Below are positions 38,003-47,008 of a stretch of 64,000 bases of DNA, piece by piece. The notes under the pieces are model-generated. The model saw only the letters and a list, made by a program, of their open reading frames with translations. It had not been told where the DNA came from and did not search any database. Position numbers and translations under genes: made by a program. Position 1 is the first letter of the stretch, and every line of letters starts with the position of its first letter. Location: positions 20,956 to 84,955 of the forward strand of contig WTBT01000042.1 in assembly GCA_013138965.1 (NCBI GenBank), given 5' to 3'. Source of the stretch: Candidatus Aegiribacteria sp. GTDB taxonomy: Bacteria > Fermentibacterota > Fermentibacteria > Fermentibacterales > JCC-6.

Positions 38003-39073
38003 ATAACAATTAGTCCACTACCTAAAGTAACATTTGGCATTATTGTCTTGAATGGAGAGCCATTTACTAAGTATTGCCTTCGCCAGATCTACCCATTCGC
38101 ACATGAAATAATTGTTGCAGAGGGAGCCGTTGAGGGAGCTGAATCAATTGCGACGGATGAAGGACATTCAATTGATGGGACTTGGGAGGTATTGCATCGT
38201 TTCAAGAAAGAAGAGGATCCAGACGACAAGCTGATCATTGTTAAACATAGTGGTTTCTGGTTTGACAAAAATGAGCAGTCAAAAGCCTATTCTCAGATTG
38301 CAACAGGAGACTATCTGTGGCAGATTGATATTGATGAATTTTATAGACATGAGGACATAAAGAAGGTTCTTGGTTTGCTTGCAGAGACACCAGACATTTC
38401 TGCGATCTCTTTCCCAACTATAACCTTCTGGGGAAGCCCTGAATATCGTTGTGATTCGTGGATGCTGATCAGGAATAATTACTATGAGGTATTTCGAATT
38501 TTCAAATGGGGGTATGGCTACAAATATAAAACCCATATTCCACCAACTGTTTTTGATGATTCTGGGAGGAATCTTCGCAAGTTGAGGGTATTGAATGGTA
38601 ATATGATGAGAAAACTGGATATCTGGATGTATCACTATTCTCTTTTGTTTCCAAAGCAAGTAGAGCTAAAAGGTATTTACTACTCATCCAGAAAAAATAG
38701 ACCGAAAGTAGAGGGCTGGGAAGAATGGATGCTGAACTCTTATTTTTCCTTAAAGAAACCATTCAAAGTACATAATGTTTTCAGATACCCAGGGTGGCTT
38801 GAGCGATTTTCCAGTCAGCATCCTGAGCAGATAGAGCAAATGTGGAAGGATATTCATTCTGGGGTAATTGATTTCCCGACAAGGCAAACAGAAGATGTTG
38901 AGGGAATCATTGATTCGATATGGTATAGAACTGGAATTCGTTTTCTGAAACTACTTGAGCCTATTGATAATCTCTGGCGCAAAGTATTTTGGAATAGGAT
39001 TAAGTGGCATTTGAAGTATTCTCTTGGATTTCATAGAAATATAAATAAGTTTAAACAAAAACATAAGCAATAA
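38003..39073 (+). CDS. Glycosyltransferase-like (GT2-type) protein with no normal start codon
   Basis: About 356 codons from ATA 38003, which lies five bases after GGAG (37994-37997). The first TTG (38048) would delete the first strand, and the normal family start VTFGIIVLNGEPF begins at 38027. Either ATA is used as start, or the gene lost its ATG. IDIDEFYRHED (DxD, about 110 from ATA) and WGYGYKYKTH support a GT-A-type fold. The 3' end overlaps the convergent gene on the minus strand by 23 bp. Confidence 0.6.
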   Translation: MTISPLPKVTFGIIVLNGEPFTKYCLRQIYPFAHEIIVAEGAVEGAESIATDEGHSIDGTWEVLHRFKKEEDPDDKLIIVKHSGFWFDKNEQSKAYSQIATGDYLWQIDIDEFYRHEDIKKVLGLLAETPDISAISFPTITFWGSPEYRCDSWMLIRNNYYEVFRIFKWGYGYKYKTHIPPTVFDDSGRNLRKLRVLNGNMMRKLDIWMYHYSLLFPKQVELKGIYYSSRKNRPKVEGWEEWMLNSYFSLKKPFKVHNVFRYPGWLERFSSQHPEQIEQMWKDIHSGVIDFPTRQTEDVEGIIDSIWYRTGIRFLKLLEPIDNLWRKVFWNRIKWHLKYSLGFHRNINKFKQKHKQ

Positions 39074-40319
39074 TATCTTTGTATATGTGGTAGAGATTAT
39101 TTGTAATACGCTTAGGGTTATGATATTCCAGAGCTTTCTTTCTTGCGTTTGTACTTAGTTTCTCAGAAAGTCCCTTATCGGAAAGAATTCGATTGATAGC
39201 AGCAGCAATTGAATAAGGATCTCCAGGAGTGCAGAGTAATCCCTCCTTTCCGTGTTCTAACATGCTTGGTACACCACCTACTGCAGTGGCAACACAAGGG
39301 ATGCCCACCATCATTGCTTCAGCGAGAGAGTTCGGACTGTTATCAATATAGGACGGATGAACGAAAACGGAATTGTTTGCAAGCTCAATTGAAAGATCTT
39401 CGGCGATTAAAGGTCCAAGAAATTCGACATTACTCTCAATTTGATTGTTGGTAATTCTCTTTTTTATCATAGTCCAGTTGGCTTGACCCTTAATAGATCC
39501 AGCTAATCGCAATAGGATGTTCTCATACCCCCTTTTCTTAAGTATCCCAATAGAATCAAGAAGAACAAGAAGCCCCTTTCTCACTGCGCTTGAGATCGTT
39601 GAGAACACAGTATGATCTCCTAACCGGGAGTTGTCCCAGGTATTCTGATAAAAGGGTTCTCTGAGGATTTCGTCTACGTGATAGTACGATGCGTCAGGAT
39701 TCATCAGTTTAACAATAGATCTGTCCCATTCAGTTCGCCCCATAAAATGCTTACATCCGGAAATAACTCTCTTTTCAATTTGCGCCTGTGTTTTATGCTC
39801 AATAGCATTGTGAATAGGACCAAGTCCTTTCAGAGAAGCTCGACAGAACATAAACCTTAGTTTATCATGAATTCCAAGTCCTGGGAATTCAAAATGCTGG
39901 CATGAGATTATAAGGCCCTGCAATGATACTACTACGGGAACATCTGTATCTTCCTGCACAAGTCCGAATAGGTTTTCCGAACCATGTACGTGAATGAGAT
40001 CCGGCTTGCAGGTATTTATTAGATCAACACATTGTTGCAATTCAGTGTCGGAATATCTTGAATGTTTCCAGTTCTCAAGAATATTCCATAGTTTTCCTGA
40101 AGGTCTTTTCTGGAGAATTGGATAATACGTTGCGTTAGCATGTGTATATGGTTCAAAATCAGTATTCGAGAACGAAACAATATGCAAAGATATATCTTGG
40201 AAATATTTCTCAAGATTACTTCGAAGAGCTTCTATCCATGCACCCCCCACATAAGGTGGCAAACCAAGATGATTTCTTACAGCAGGTAACAGAATATTTG
40301 TAAACCACAAGACTTTCAT
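39051..40319 (-). CDS. GT4 family glycosyltransferase (minus operon, last gene)
   Basis: 422 residues. N-terminal KVLWFTNILLPAVRNHLGLP, then DLIHVHGSE. The C-terminal nucleotide-sugar domain has VFHPSYIDNSPNSLAEAMMVG and IPCVATAVGGVPSML, the EX7E-type signature of GT4 transferases. It adds a sugar from a nucleotide donor to a lipid-linked or membrane acceptor. Last of nine minus-strand genes; the 3' end overlaps the convergent plus-strand gene by 23 bp. Confidence 0.85.
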   Translation of the reverse strand: MKVLWFTNILLPAVRNHLGLPPYVGGAWIEALRSNLEKYFQDISLHIVSFSNTDFEPYTHANATYYPILQKRPSGKLWNILENWKHSRYSDTELQQCVDLINTCKPDLIHVHGSENLFGLVQEDTDVPVVVSLQGLIISCQHFEFPGLGIHDKLRFMFCRASLKGLGPIHNAIEHKTQAQIEKRVISGCKHFMGRTEWDRSIVKLMNPDASYYHVDEILREPFYQNTWDNSRLGDHTVFSTISSAVRKGLLVLLDSIGILKKRGYENILLRLAGSIKGQANWTMIKKRITNNQIESNVEFLGPLIAEDLSIELANNSVFVHPSYIDNSPNSLAEAMMVGIPCVATAVGGVPSMLEHGKEGLLCTPGDPYSIAAAINRILSDKGLSEKLSTNARKKALEYHNPKRITNNLYHIYKDIIAYVFV

Positions 40320-40370
40320 TATTTATACAATCTTTTACCGTTTAAGGATATTTCAGTATTACTACTAACT

Positions 40371-41315
40371 TCAATTACTTAAATCATTTCTTCTGATTGT
40401 AATTGGATCAGATTTAATCCAGTTCATGTATTCACTCAACCCTGCTTCAATGTCACCTGATGGATTAAAGTCAAAGGAAGCTTGTGCTTTTGATACATCA
40501 GCAAGACTGTCCCTTACATCTCCAGGACGTTCTGGTCCGTACTCAACACCAACAGAAGTTTCAGAAACACTTTCCATAAGAGAAGCAAGATTATTGATAG
40601 TTATTCTTGTGCTGCTTCCAACATTGAACACACCTGTAGCATCAGATAGAGCGGATTTGATATTAGCCTGAGCAACATCCTTCACATTAACAAAATCACG
40701 GGTCTGTTCACCATCACCGAAAATCGTCATCGGAATATTCTTTAGAATCCTGTCAGCGAATATCGGAATAACATTACCATATGCATCAAACCTCTGATTG
40801 ACACCGAATACATTGAAGTAACGAAGGCAGACTACAGGAATATCGTAAAGCTTCATGTATACCAGACAATCCTTCTCAGCTGCTAGCTTACTCACGCCGT
40901 AGGGAGAATCCGGATCCCTGGGATGATCCTCTTTAATTGGAATAGTCTTCAACTCGCCGAATATTCCGGCAGAAGAGCTGTATACAAGTTTATTCACTCC
41001 TGTTGAACGTGCTGCTTCAAGAACATTCAATGTGCCAAGAACATTGACGGTAGCATCGTAGATCGGATTGTCTATTGATCTTTTGTTACCAACACTGGCT
41101 GCAAGGTGAAAAATGTAATCAACACCAGACACAACTTCCTTCACTAACTCGCCATCAACAACGGATCCCTCTGTAAATTCCGAACCTTCTGGAATGTTCA
41201 TTTTGAATCCACTACTCAGATCATCCAGAATGCGAACTTCAAAGTCCATTTCCAGCAGTTTCTTTGCTATGTTTGAGCCAATGAACCCTGCGCCACCGGT
41301 AACGAGTGCTTTCAC
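40371..41315 (-). CDS. NAD-dependent sugar epimerase/dehydratase (UDP-glucose 4-epimerase type)
   Basis: 314 residues, GTG start with GGAAAGGA upstream. Rossmann motif VTGGAGFIGSN, DDLSSG, HLAASVGNKRSI, the SSSAGIFG strand and catalytic YGVSK (YxxxK), then RYFNVFG. The family makes UDP-galactose, UDP-GalNAc or uronic-acid epimers from UDP-sugars; the exact substrate is not readable. It lies 31 bp downstream of the reductase gene. Confidence 0.85.
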   Translation of the reverse strand: MKALVTGGAGFIGSNIAKKLLEMDFEVRILDDLSSGFKMNIPEGSEFTEGSVVDGELVKEVVSGVDYIFHLAASVGNKRSIDNPIYDATVNVLGTLNVLEAARSTGVNKLVYSSSAGIFGELKTIPIKEDHPRDPDSPYGVSKLAAEKDCLVYMKLYDIPVVCLRYFNVFGVNQRFDAYGNVIPIFADRILKNIPMTIFGDGEQTRDFVNVKDVAQANIKSALSDATGVFNVGSSTRITINNLASLMESVSETSVGVEYGPERPGDVRDSLADVSKAQASFDFNPSGDIEAGLSEYMNWIKSDPITIRRNDLSN

Positions 41316-41345
41316 CAGTACTATCCTTTCCTGTGAGAATGAAAC

Positions 41346-42257
41346 TTATTGTTTGGCAAGGTCTGCATTACGTTTACGCCACTCTTCATATGGAGTTTTA
41401 TCCATAACAAGTTCATCTATCATGCTATCCCAGGAGGGTCTTTCAAAACCAGTTTCGTTAAAGAATCTTTCCGAATTAAGACTTCTGTCACAAGGAGTAT
41501 CATCAAAAGGTTCAATTGCTATATCAAGTTTCCAGGCATCTCTGATTCTTGTGAGAAGATCGAGTTTGGTAATTGGAGCGCTTGAAACCTGCCAAAGCCC
41601 AGTAATGTCTGGTCGCTCAAGCACCGTCCTTTTCATCAGTCTTGCTATTGCCTCAGTAGTAAAACCTGTGTAAAGAGCGTTCTTGTAACCTCTGACTGTC
41701 TTACCTTCCTGTGACAAAAACCATTCCATAAGAGCAGTTGAACGGACCCATTCTCTTCCAATGATAGAAGTTCTTATAGTGAGATGAGGTGCATAATCAA
41801 CTTCACCAAGAGCCTTGGATTTTCCATACAGATCAAGAGCATCTGTAGGATCATCCTCTGTGTAATTACCTTTCCTCCCGGAGAACACACAATCCGTACT
41901 GATATGAACTAATCGGGCATCACACTCTGAACATAAAGTGGCCAGTTTGTGCGGAAGAAGCGAGTTTAGTCTAATGGCAAGAGTATGATCGGAAGCCTCT
42001 TCTAATTGCTTGATCAAGCCAATACAGTTTAAAACTAAATCCGGCTTTACTTTATGAATCACATTCTCAACTGCGGAATCATTCAGAACATTAATATCAA
42101 GATGAATTCTGGAAGTAGGAATATCCTTAAAGACAGGTAATGCAGAATCATATTCTTTTTGACTAAGGAACGTTGCGTGAGTTTCCATATCTTTAGAAAA
42201 CACCTGAAACACTTTATGTCCAAGCATTCCGTCGCCACCGAGAATTAATATAGTCAT
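41346..42257 (-). CDS. RmlD-like nucleotide-sugar reductase
   Basis: 303 residues from ATG 42257 (AAGGAG six bases upstream). MTILILGGDGMLGHKVFQ is the RmlD-type nucleotide-binding start, followed by LVHISTDCVFSG and the LYGKSKALGE catalytic block. Classic RmlD reduces dTDP-4-keto-rhamnose. Here no rmlABC genes are present, but a 4,6-dehydratase and a 2-epimerase are (44733 and 43651), so a 4-reductase step in UDP-L-RhaNAc, QuiNAc or FucNAc synthesis is likelier. The cupin domain of WbjC/CapF is missing. Confidence 0.75.
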   Translation of the reverse strand: MTILILGGDGMLGHKVFQVFSKDMETHATFLSQKEYDSALPVFKDIPTSRIHLDINVLNDSAVENVIHKVKPDLVLNCIGLIKQLEEASDHTLAIRLNSLLPHKLATLCSECDARLVHISTDCVFSGRKGNYTEDDPTDALDLYGKSKALGEVDYAPHLTIRTSIIGREWVRSTALMEWFLSQEGKTVRGYKNALYTGFTTEAIARLMKRTVLERPDITGLWQVSSAPITKLDLLTRIRDAWKLDIAIEPFDDTPCDRSLNSERFFNETGFERPSWDSMIDELVMDKTPYEEWRKRNADLAKQ

Positions 42258-42338
42258 TATCTCCTTATCATTAAACTCACAGAACCTTTGTTTATTTTCC
42301 AGCACATAGCATCATGTTGGATGACTCCTAAAATATAC

Positions 42339-43607
42339 TTATTCTATTGCTTCGCATATGATTTTTTGAAAGCTACTCCTGTTTTTTTCTACATTATAGT
42401 CACTCTCATACGTCATAGATGCTGCGTTTATCAGTTTTGCTTGCTTTTTACTCGAAGAGATTAATGTCAATATTGCCTTCTCAATTTCACTTATTTTATC
42501 ATCTGTAACTACTATTGCCCATCCCTCTTCTATTGCATACCTTGCAAGAGCTGTTTCCTTGGGTGCAATAACAATACATGGGACTCCTGAGCAAAGATAT
42601 TCTGGCACTTTCGAAGGCATTGATAACTTGGCAAAACGAAGACTCTCAGGGGAAAAGTCCAAAGGAATTAATAGTATATCAGCAGAATCAATAATTGCTG
42701 ATATTTCAGAACTTGGGTATGGACCATTTCTGTCAACATAATCCCCCAATCCAATTGAGACTGCGGTTTCAGTTTGAGCTGAGATTATGGATAAATCGAT
42801 GTTTACCCCTTTCAATTTCATATTCCGAACAGCCTCAGCAATATGAACCAGAGTTTTGGAAACAGCTATTCCAATACGTCCAACGTAAAGAAGTTTTACA
42901 GAAGATTTTCTAGTTTCAGATAGAAGAGTTCTTTCAGGCCTTTGTACTAGTCGCTGGTAAGAAGAAAAATTGTATCCATATCGAATTTTGTATTCATCAG
43001 CCATTGCTGGGCATATTGCCATTCGTGCGTGCGCTCGTTTTAAGATATGCTTAAAAGAGTAGTGTTCATGTTTAAATAATAATCGATCCTTGAAGGATGG
43101 AGAATCAGACCACATCCCAGGCCAATCATCCATTATGTGTACTACCATAGGAATCTTACCGAGAATATTGTGAAGCTTGAGTATTGCTGATGAGAGGCCC
43201 ATAGATGGTTGAACATAAAGAATTTCTGGATTGAATTCTTTAATTCTGTGAATTATTTGTGATGTTCCAGCTCGATGCCAGAACACCCTACCGAGCAATT
43301 GCATTCGTAGTAATTGTTTAATATCGCTTGGAGTAAAAGAAGCGTTCTTATCCTTCGTATTGATATCCGTTCCATTATTGGACTTTTTACTTGATCGTCT
43401 TTTCCATACCGATGTAATTCCCCGGCTGGGGAGGTACAAATGGGTTTCAGTTACCTGATCATTTCTATTAGTAGACGAATGCACATCCACGATTTTATCT
43501 CTTGGCCATCCTTGGAATAGGCTCGTAAGCGTTAATCCTGGACCAGAAACATCTCTGAAACCTTCTCCAAATACTAACACACGTGGGTATATTACTTTAG
43601 TAGACAT
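42339..43607 (-). CDS. GT4-like glycosyltransferase between sugar-nucleotide genes
   Basis: 422 residues with GAGGAAAT ribosome site. A GT-B fold is suggested by PRVLVFGEGFRDVSGPG, LLYVGRIGIAVSKTL and the C-terminal SMPSKVPEYLCSGVPCIVIAP. In O-antigen clusters with fnlABC genes the following GT4 (WbuB type) often transfers the L-FucNAc residue. The position between the 2-epimerase and the reductase genes supports a similar job here. Confidence 0.75.
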   Translation of the reverse strand: MSTKVIYPRVLVFGEGFRDVSGPGLTLTSLFQGWPRDKIVDVHSSTNRNDQVTETHLYLPSRGITSVWKRRSSKKSNNGTDINTKDKNASFTPSDIKQLLRMQLLGRVFWHRAGTSQIIHRIKEFNPEILYVQPSMGLSSAILKLHNILGKIPMVVHIMDDWPGMWSDSPSFKDRLLFKHEHYSFKHILKRAHARMAICPAMADEYKIRYGYNFSSYQRLVQRPERTLLSETRKSSVKLLYVGRIGIAVSKTLVHIAEAVRNMKLKGVNIDLSIISAQTETAVSIGLGDYVDRNGPYPSSEISAIIDSADILLIPLDFSPESLRFAKLSMPSKVPEYLCSGVPCIVIAPKETALARYAIEEGWAIVVTDDKISEIEKAILTLISSSKKQAKLINAASMTYESDYNVEKNRSSFQKIICEAIE

Positions 43608-43650
43608 ATTTCCTCTATATAGCTAATTGCTGTATCTTACACTATGTTGA

Positions 43651-44736
43651 TTAATTGGAATAATATCCAGATACTATTCTCTCTACTGTCGAAGAAACAT
43701 TTGGTACAAGATATTCTTGTGGTGGCACCCAGGAAGGTTCAGCAGAAGTAACAAGACGAGTAAGTTCAAGTATCTTTTCCGGGTCTCCTCCTGCAAGTAC
43801 ATTGCTTCCACAGTCTATGGTTTCCGGGCGTTCTGTTACGTCTCTAAGTGTTACTGTGGGAACCTTGAAAATGCAGCATTCCTCCTGAACAGTACCGCTG
43901 TCAGATAAAACACAAAGCGCATTCTTTTCAAGCTTGACAAAATCAAAGAACCCCATTGGTTCCCCATATCTGACATCACCTAAATTACTCTCCAGACCGA
44001 ATTCCCGGAGCTTGTTACGTGTTCTTGGATGTGTGCTGACAATAACAGGAAGACCAAATTCCGCTCTGACAAGTTCAAGTCCTTTAGCAAAACCTCTTAG
44101 CCTCTCTGGAATGTCCACATTCTCTGCTCTGTGAAGAGTAGCAAGCAGGTACTTGCCTTTATCCACACCATACTCAACAAGAGCATTGGATGTATCTATT
44201 TCATCTGAATAGTAATTAAGTACTTCTAATATCGGATTGCCTGTTACATGTATTCTTCTTGATGGGATTCCTTCAGCAAGCAGGTTTTCTTTACTTCTAT
44301 TTGTATATGGCATGAGAGTAGTGCTTGAATGGTCAATCACTCTTCTATTAACTTCTTCCGGAACCCGGTCATCAAAGCATCGATTCCCTGCTTCCATGTG
44401 ATAAACCGGAATACCCATTCTCTTCGCGACAAAGGAAGAAAGACCACTATTAGTGTCTCCAAGGATAAGAACAGCGTCGGGTTTCTCCTCAAGAAATACC
44501 TTTTCACATTTACTTATGATCTCACCGATTTGAATGCCAAATGATGAAGTGTTCACACCAAGATAGATGTCAGGTTTCCGCACACCGAGTTCCTCAAAGA
44601 AAATGTCATTCAGTTTGCTGTCATAATTCTGTCCTGTATGAACAAGAACATGATCAACATGTTTATCCAGTTTTTCAATAACTCGACACAATCGAATGAT
44701 CTCAGGGCGTGTTCCTAGAACAGTTACTATTTTCAT
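43651..44736 (-). CDS. wecB: WecB-like UDP-GlcNAc-type 2-epimerase
   Basis: 361 residues. KIVTVLGTRPEIIRL, HTGQNYD, HMEAGNR (about 121-127), VTGNPI and DSGTVQEE are the conserved signature of non-hydrolysing UDP-HexNAc 2-epimerases. In WbjD/CapG enzymes the substrate is UDP-2-acetamido-2,6-dideoxy-L-talose; in WecB it is UDP-GlcNAc. The ATG overlaps the stop of the dehydratase gene by 4 bp, so the enzymes are made together, pointing to the WbjB/WbjD-type pathway. Confidence 0.85.
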   Translation of the reverse strand: MKIVTVLGTRPEIIRLCRVIEKLDKHVDHVLVHTGQNYDSKLNDIFFEELGVRKPDIYLGVNTSSFGIQIGEIISKCEKVFLEEKPDAVLILGDTNSGLSSFVAKRMGIPVYHMEAGNRCFDDRVPEEVNRRVIDHSSTTLMPYTNRSKENLLAEGIPSRRIHVTGNPILEVLNYYSDEIDTSNALVEYGVDKGKYLLATLHRAENVDIPERLRGFAKGLELVRAEFGLPVIVSTHPRTRNKLREFGLESNLGDVRYGEPMGFFDFVKLEKNALCVLSDSGTVQEECCIFKVPTVTLRDVTERPETIDCGSNVLAGGDPEKILELTRLVTSAEPSWVPPQEYLVPNVSSTVERIVSGYYSN

Positions 44737-45800
44737 CTGAGCAACTCACCTTCATTCGCGCCATTCTGCTGCTCGATTAGAAGCCCATATCCTTTAAGAA
44801 GCGCATGTAATTCCTGCTTGGTCATTATTGCATCCCTTGAGCTGTACTCGTTTTCCAGAGAACGGACTATTTCCTTTTCTTTCCTTACTTCGGGAAGTAT
44901 AGGAACAATAGCATAGTAATCTCCACGATCCTCTGTTAAGAATGATTCTTCTTTGGACACAAGAATCTCATGTACTTTTTCACCAGGACGAATACCTGTG
45001 ATTTTAGTTTCTACAGGCCGATCACCAATCAATACCTCTGCAAGATCAGTTATCCGAGCAGAAGGAACTCGGGGAATATATGTCTCACCCGGATTAGCTC
45101 CTTTAAGTGCAGCAAATATTGTATCCACCGCCTGATCAAGGTTGAGCAGGAAACGTGTCATATCAGAAGTTGTAATGGTCACAGGACCACCACTCATTAT
45201 CTGTTTATGGAAAAGTGGTATTACAGAACCACGTGAGGCAAGAACATTTCCATAACGAACACAGACAATACGAGTATTAGGGCAACGCATATTACCCTGA
45301 ATGTAGACCCTTTCCTGAATAGCTTTAGTCATACCCATAACATTAACAGGCTTACATGCTTTATCTGTTGAGATGCCAATAACGGTTTCAACCTCAAGCC
45401 CATGTTCCTGAATTGCTCTTATAATGTTTTCTGCTCCGAAAATATTCGTTTGTACAGCCTCAAAAGGGAAGTATTCACATGTAGGAACCTGTTTCAACGC
45501 AGCTGCGCTGAAAACAACATCAGAGTCTTTTACTACAGAAGCAATTGAATGGAAATCACGAACATCTCCGATCCGGAATTCCAGTAAGCGTTTGAAATTG
45601 TTATAGATTATCTCGTCTGTTGCTGCTACAACATGCTCATACTCCAACCGCATGAAATGCTGTTTAGCTTCGTCCCTGGAAAAGATGATTATTTTTCTGG
45701 GCGTACCCATTTCACCGGAAAGAAGTCTTTTTGTAAGAACCTTTCCTAAGGAGCCTGTTCCGCCGGTTATTAGAATTCTTTTATTCTTCAATGGTTGCAC
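44733..45800 (-). CDS. CapE/WbjB-like UDP-GlcNAc 4,6-dehydratase (inverting type)
   Basis: 355 residues, GTG start with AGAGGAGAAAT. ITGGTGSLGKVLTKRLL, FSRDEAKQHFMRLEYE, DVRDFHSI, FSAAALKQVPTCEYFPFEA and the TDKACKPVNVMGMTKA block are the hallmark of polysaccharide-type 4,6-dehydratases. The soluble size (no membrane part) fits the inverting WbjB/CapE/FnlA group that starts UDP-L-FucNAc and UDP-L-QuiNAc synthesis. Together with the coupled 2-epimerase and the RmlD-like reductase it makes an almost complete pathway. Confidence 0.87.
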   Translation of the reverse strand: MQPLKNKRILITGGTGSLGKVLTKRLLSGEMGTPRKIIIFSRDEAKQHFMRLEYEHVVAATDEIIYNNFKRLLEFRIGDVRDFHSIASVVKDSDVVFSAAALKQVPTCEYFPFEAVQTNIFGAENIIRAIQEHGLEVETVIGISTDKACKPVNVMGMTKAIQERVYIQGNMRCPNTRIVCVRYGNVLASRGSVIPLFHKQIMSGGPVTITTSDMTRFLLNLDQAVDTIFAALKGANPGETYIPRVPSARITDLAEVLIGDRPVETKITGIRPGEKVHEILVSKEESFLTEDRGDYYAIVPILPEVRKEKEIVRSLENEYSSRDAIMTKQELHALLKGYGLLIEQQNGANEGELLR

Positions 45801-45871
45801 GTATTTCTCCTCTGTACTTAAATCACCAGTGTGTCAATGTTCCTGAAACCATCTCCTGTAATTGAGTTAAG

Positions 45872-47008
45872 TCATTCATTCTCAAAATAGGTTTCCAATA
45901 GTTCCCTATGTGTCTGACAACGAAGCATGTTCAATGCTGATAGACGAGTTGTATTTTTATATAACAATTTATGTAAGCCTAGTCTTCGTAGAATTCGCAA
46001 GAGTAATCCTCTATAACCACTCAAAAGATACAACATATTTGGAGCATCTCTTCCTACGATGATATTCCATTCATTCTTTACGCTTTCAGGGTCTACTACT
46101 GTCTTATTCAGTGAAATTTGCCTTTCAGTTACTTCTCTCATCTCAGATTCCGTCAATGCCCTGATACTGGGTTGTCGAGTTGATTGGTAGTAGTATACCG
46201 GATCAAATTTACAACTACGATCACTGTTTATACAGATTCTAGCTATTACTCCAATATGCCAGGTATCTATCGTTGGACCAACGCTGTCAAATATGAAATT
46301 TCCTTGACCATATATTATTACTTTATTTTGGTACTTCTCATATGCCCCAATGCAGTGGGAATGTTGACAGACAATCAAATCAGCTCCGTTTCTGACAAGA
46401 TTTCGACAAAGTTGTTGCTGTAAGGGAGTTGGCAGCTGGTAATTCTCCTTCCCAGAGTGAAGAAGCACAACAATGAAATCAGATCTTACCTTAAGTCCGG
46501 TGATGTCATTAACCCAACTGGCAGCATCTATTCCATTAGCTCCTGCACTGGAATCAGAAGCAATAGAAAACTCAGTCTCAGCCATGCAATAGAAGCCAAC
46601 TCGAACCCCGTTTCTTTCGATGATTAGCGGCTGTCTTGCTTCCTGCAGGTTTTCACCAGCACCAACTATCTCCAATCCGGCTTCATCACATACATTGATA
46701 GTTGACCTTAGCCCATCTTCACCCTGATCCATGATATGGTTATTAGCTAGACATACAGCATCGAATCCTGCACGAGCAAGAACTATAGCTGTTTCAGGAG
46801 GTCCAGAAAGACAAGGTCCGCTCTTGCGAATAGGTTCTAGGCTATCTGTAAGCGGGCACTCAAGATTAGCAATCGCAATATCAGAGTCCGAAACAATTTG
46901 TTCTGCAAACCCGAATAACTCTTCTGAATTTCCTTTGCTGAATATTTGTCGAAATCCTCTGTCTGAACATATATCACCAAAAATCACCAGACTTACTTCA
47001 TTTTGCAT
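45872..47008 (-). CDS. CapA-family metallophosphatase-like protein
   Basis: 378 residues. VSLVIFGDICSDRGFR, ANLECPLTDS, CLANNHIMDQGEDGL and HSGKEN, then CQHSHCIGAYE and YGQGNFIFD match the PGA_cap/CapA metallophosphatase domain. CapA is needed for poly-gamma-glutamate capsule and related polymers, though its reaction is not settled. It overlaps the upstream GT4 by 11 bp. With the ATP-grasp protein of the same operon it suggests attachment of amino acid or peptide parts to the glycan. Confidence 0.82.
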   Translation of the reverse strand: MQNEVSLVIFGDICSDRGFRQIFSKGNSEELFGFAEQIVSDSDIAIANLECPLTDSLEPIRKSGPCLSGPPETAIVLARAGFDAVCLANNHIMDQGEDGLRSTINVCDEAGLEIVGAGENLQEARQPLIIERNGVRVGFYCMAETEFSIASDSSAGANGIDAASWVNDITGLKVRSDFIVVLLHSGKENYQLPTPLQQQLCRNLVRNGADLIVCQHSHCIGAYEKYQNKVIIYGQGNFIFDSVGPTIDTWHIGVIARICINSDRSCKFDPVYYYQSTRQPSIRALTESEMREVTERQISLNKTVVDPESVKNEWNIIVGRDAPNMLYLLSGYRGLLLRILRRLGLHKLLYKNTTRLSALNMLRCQTHRELLETYFENE

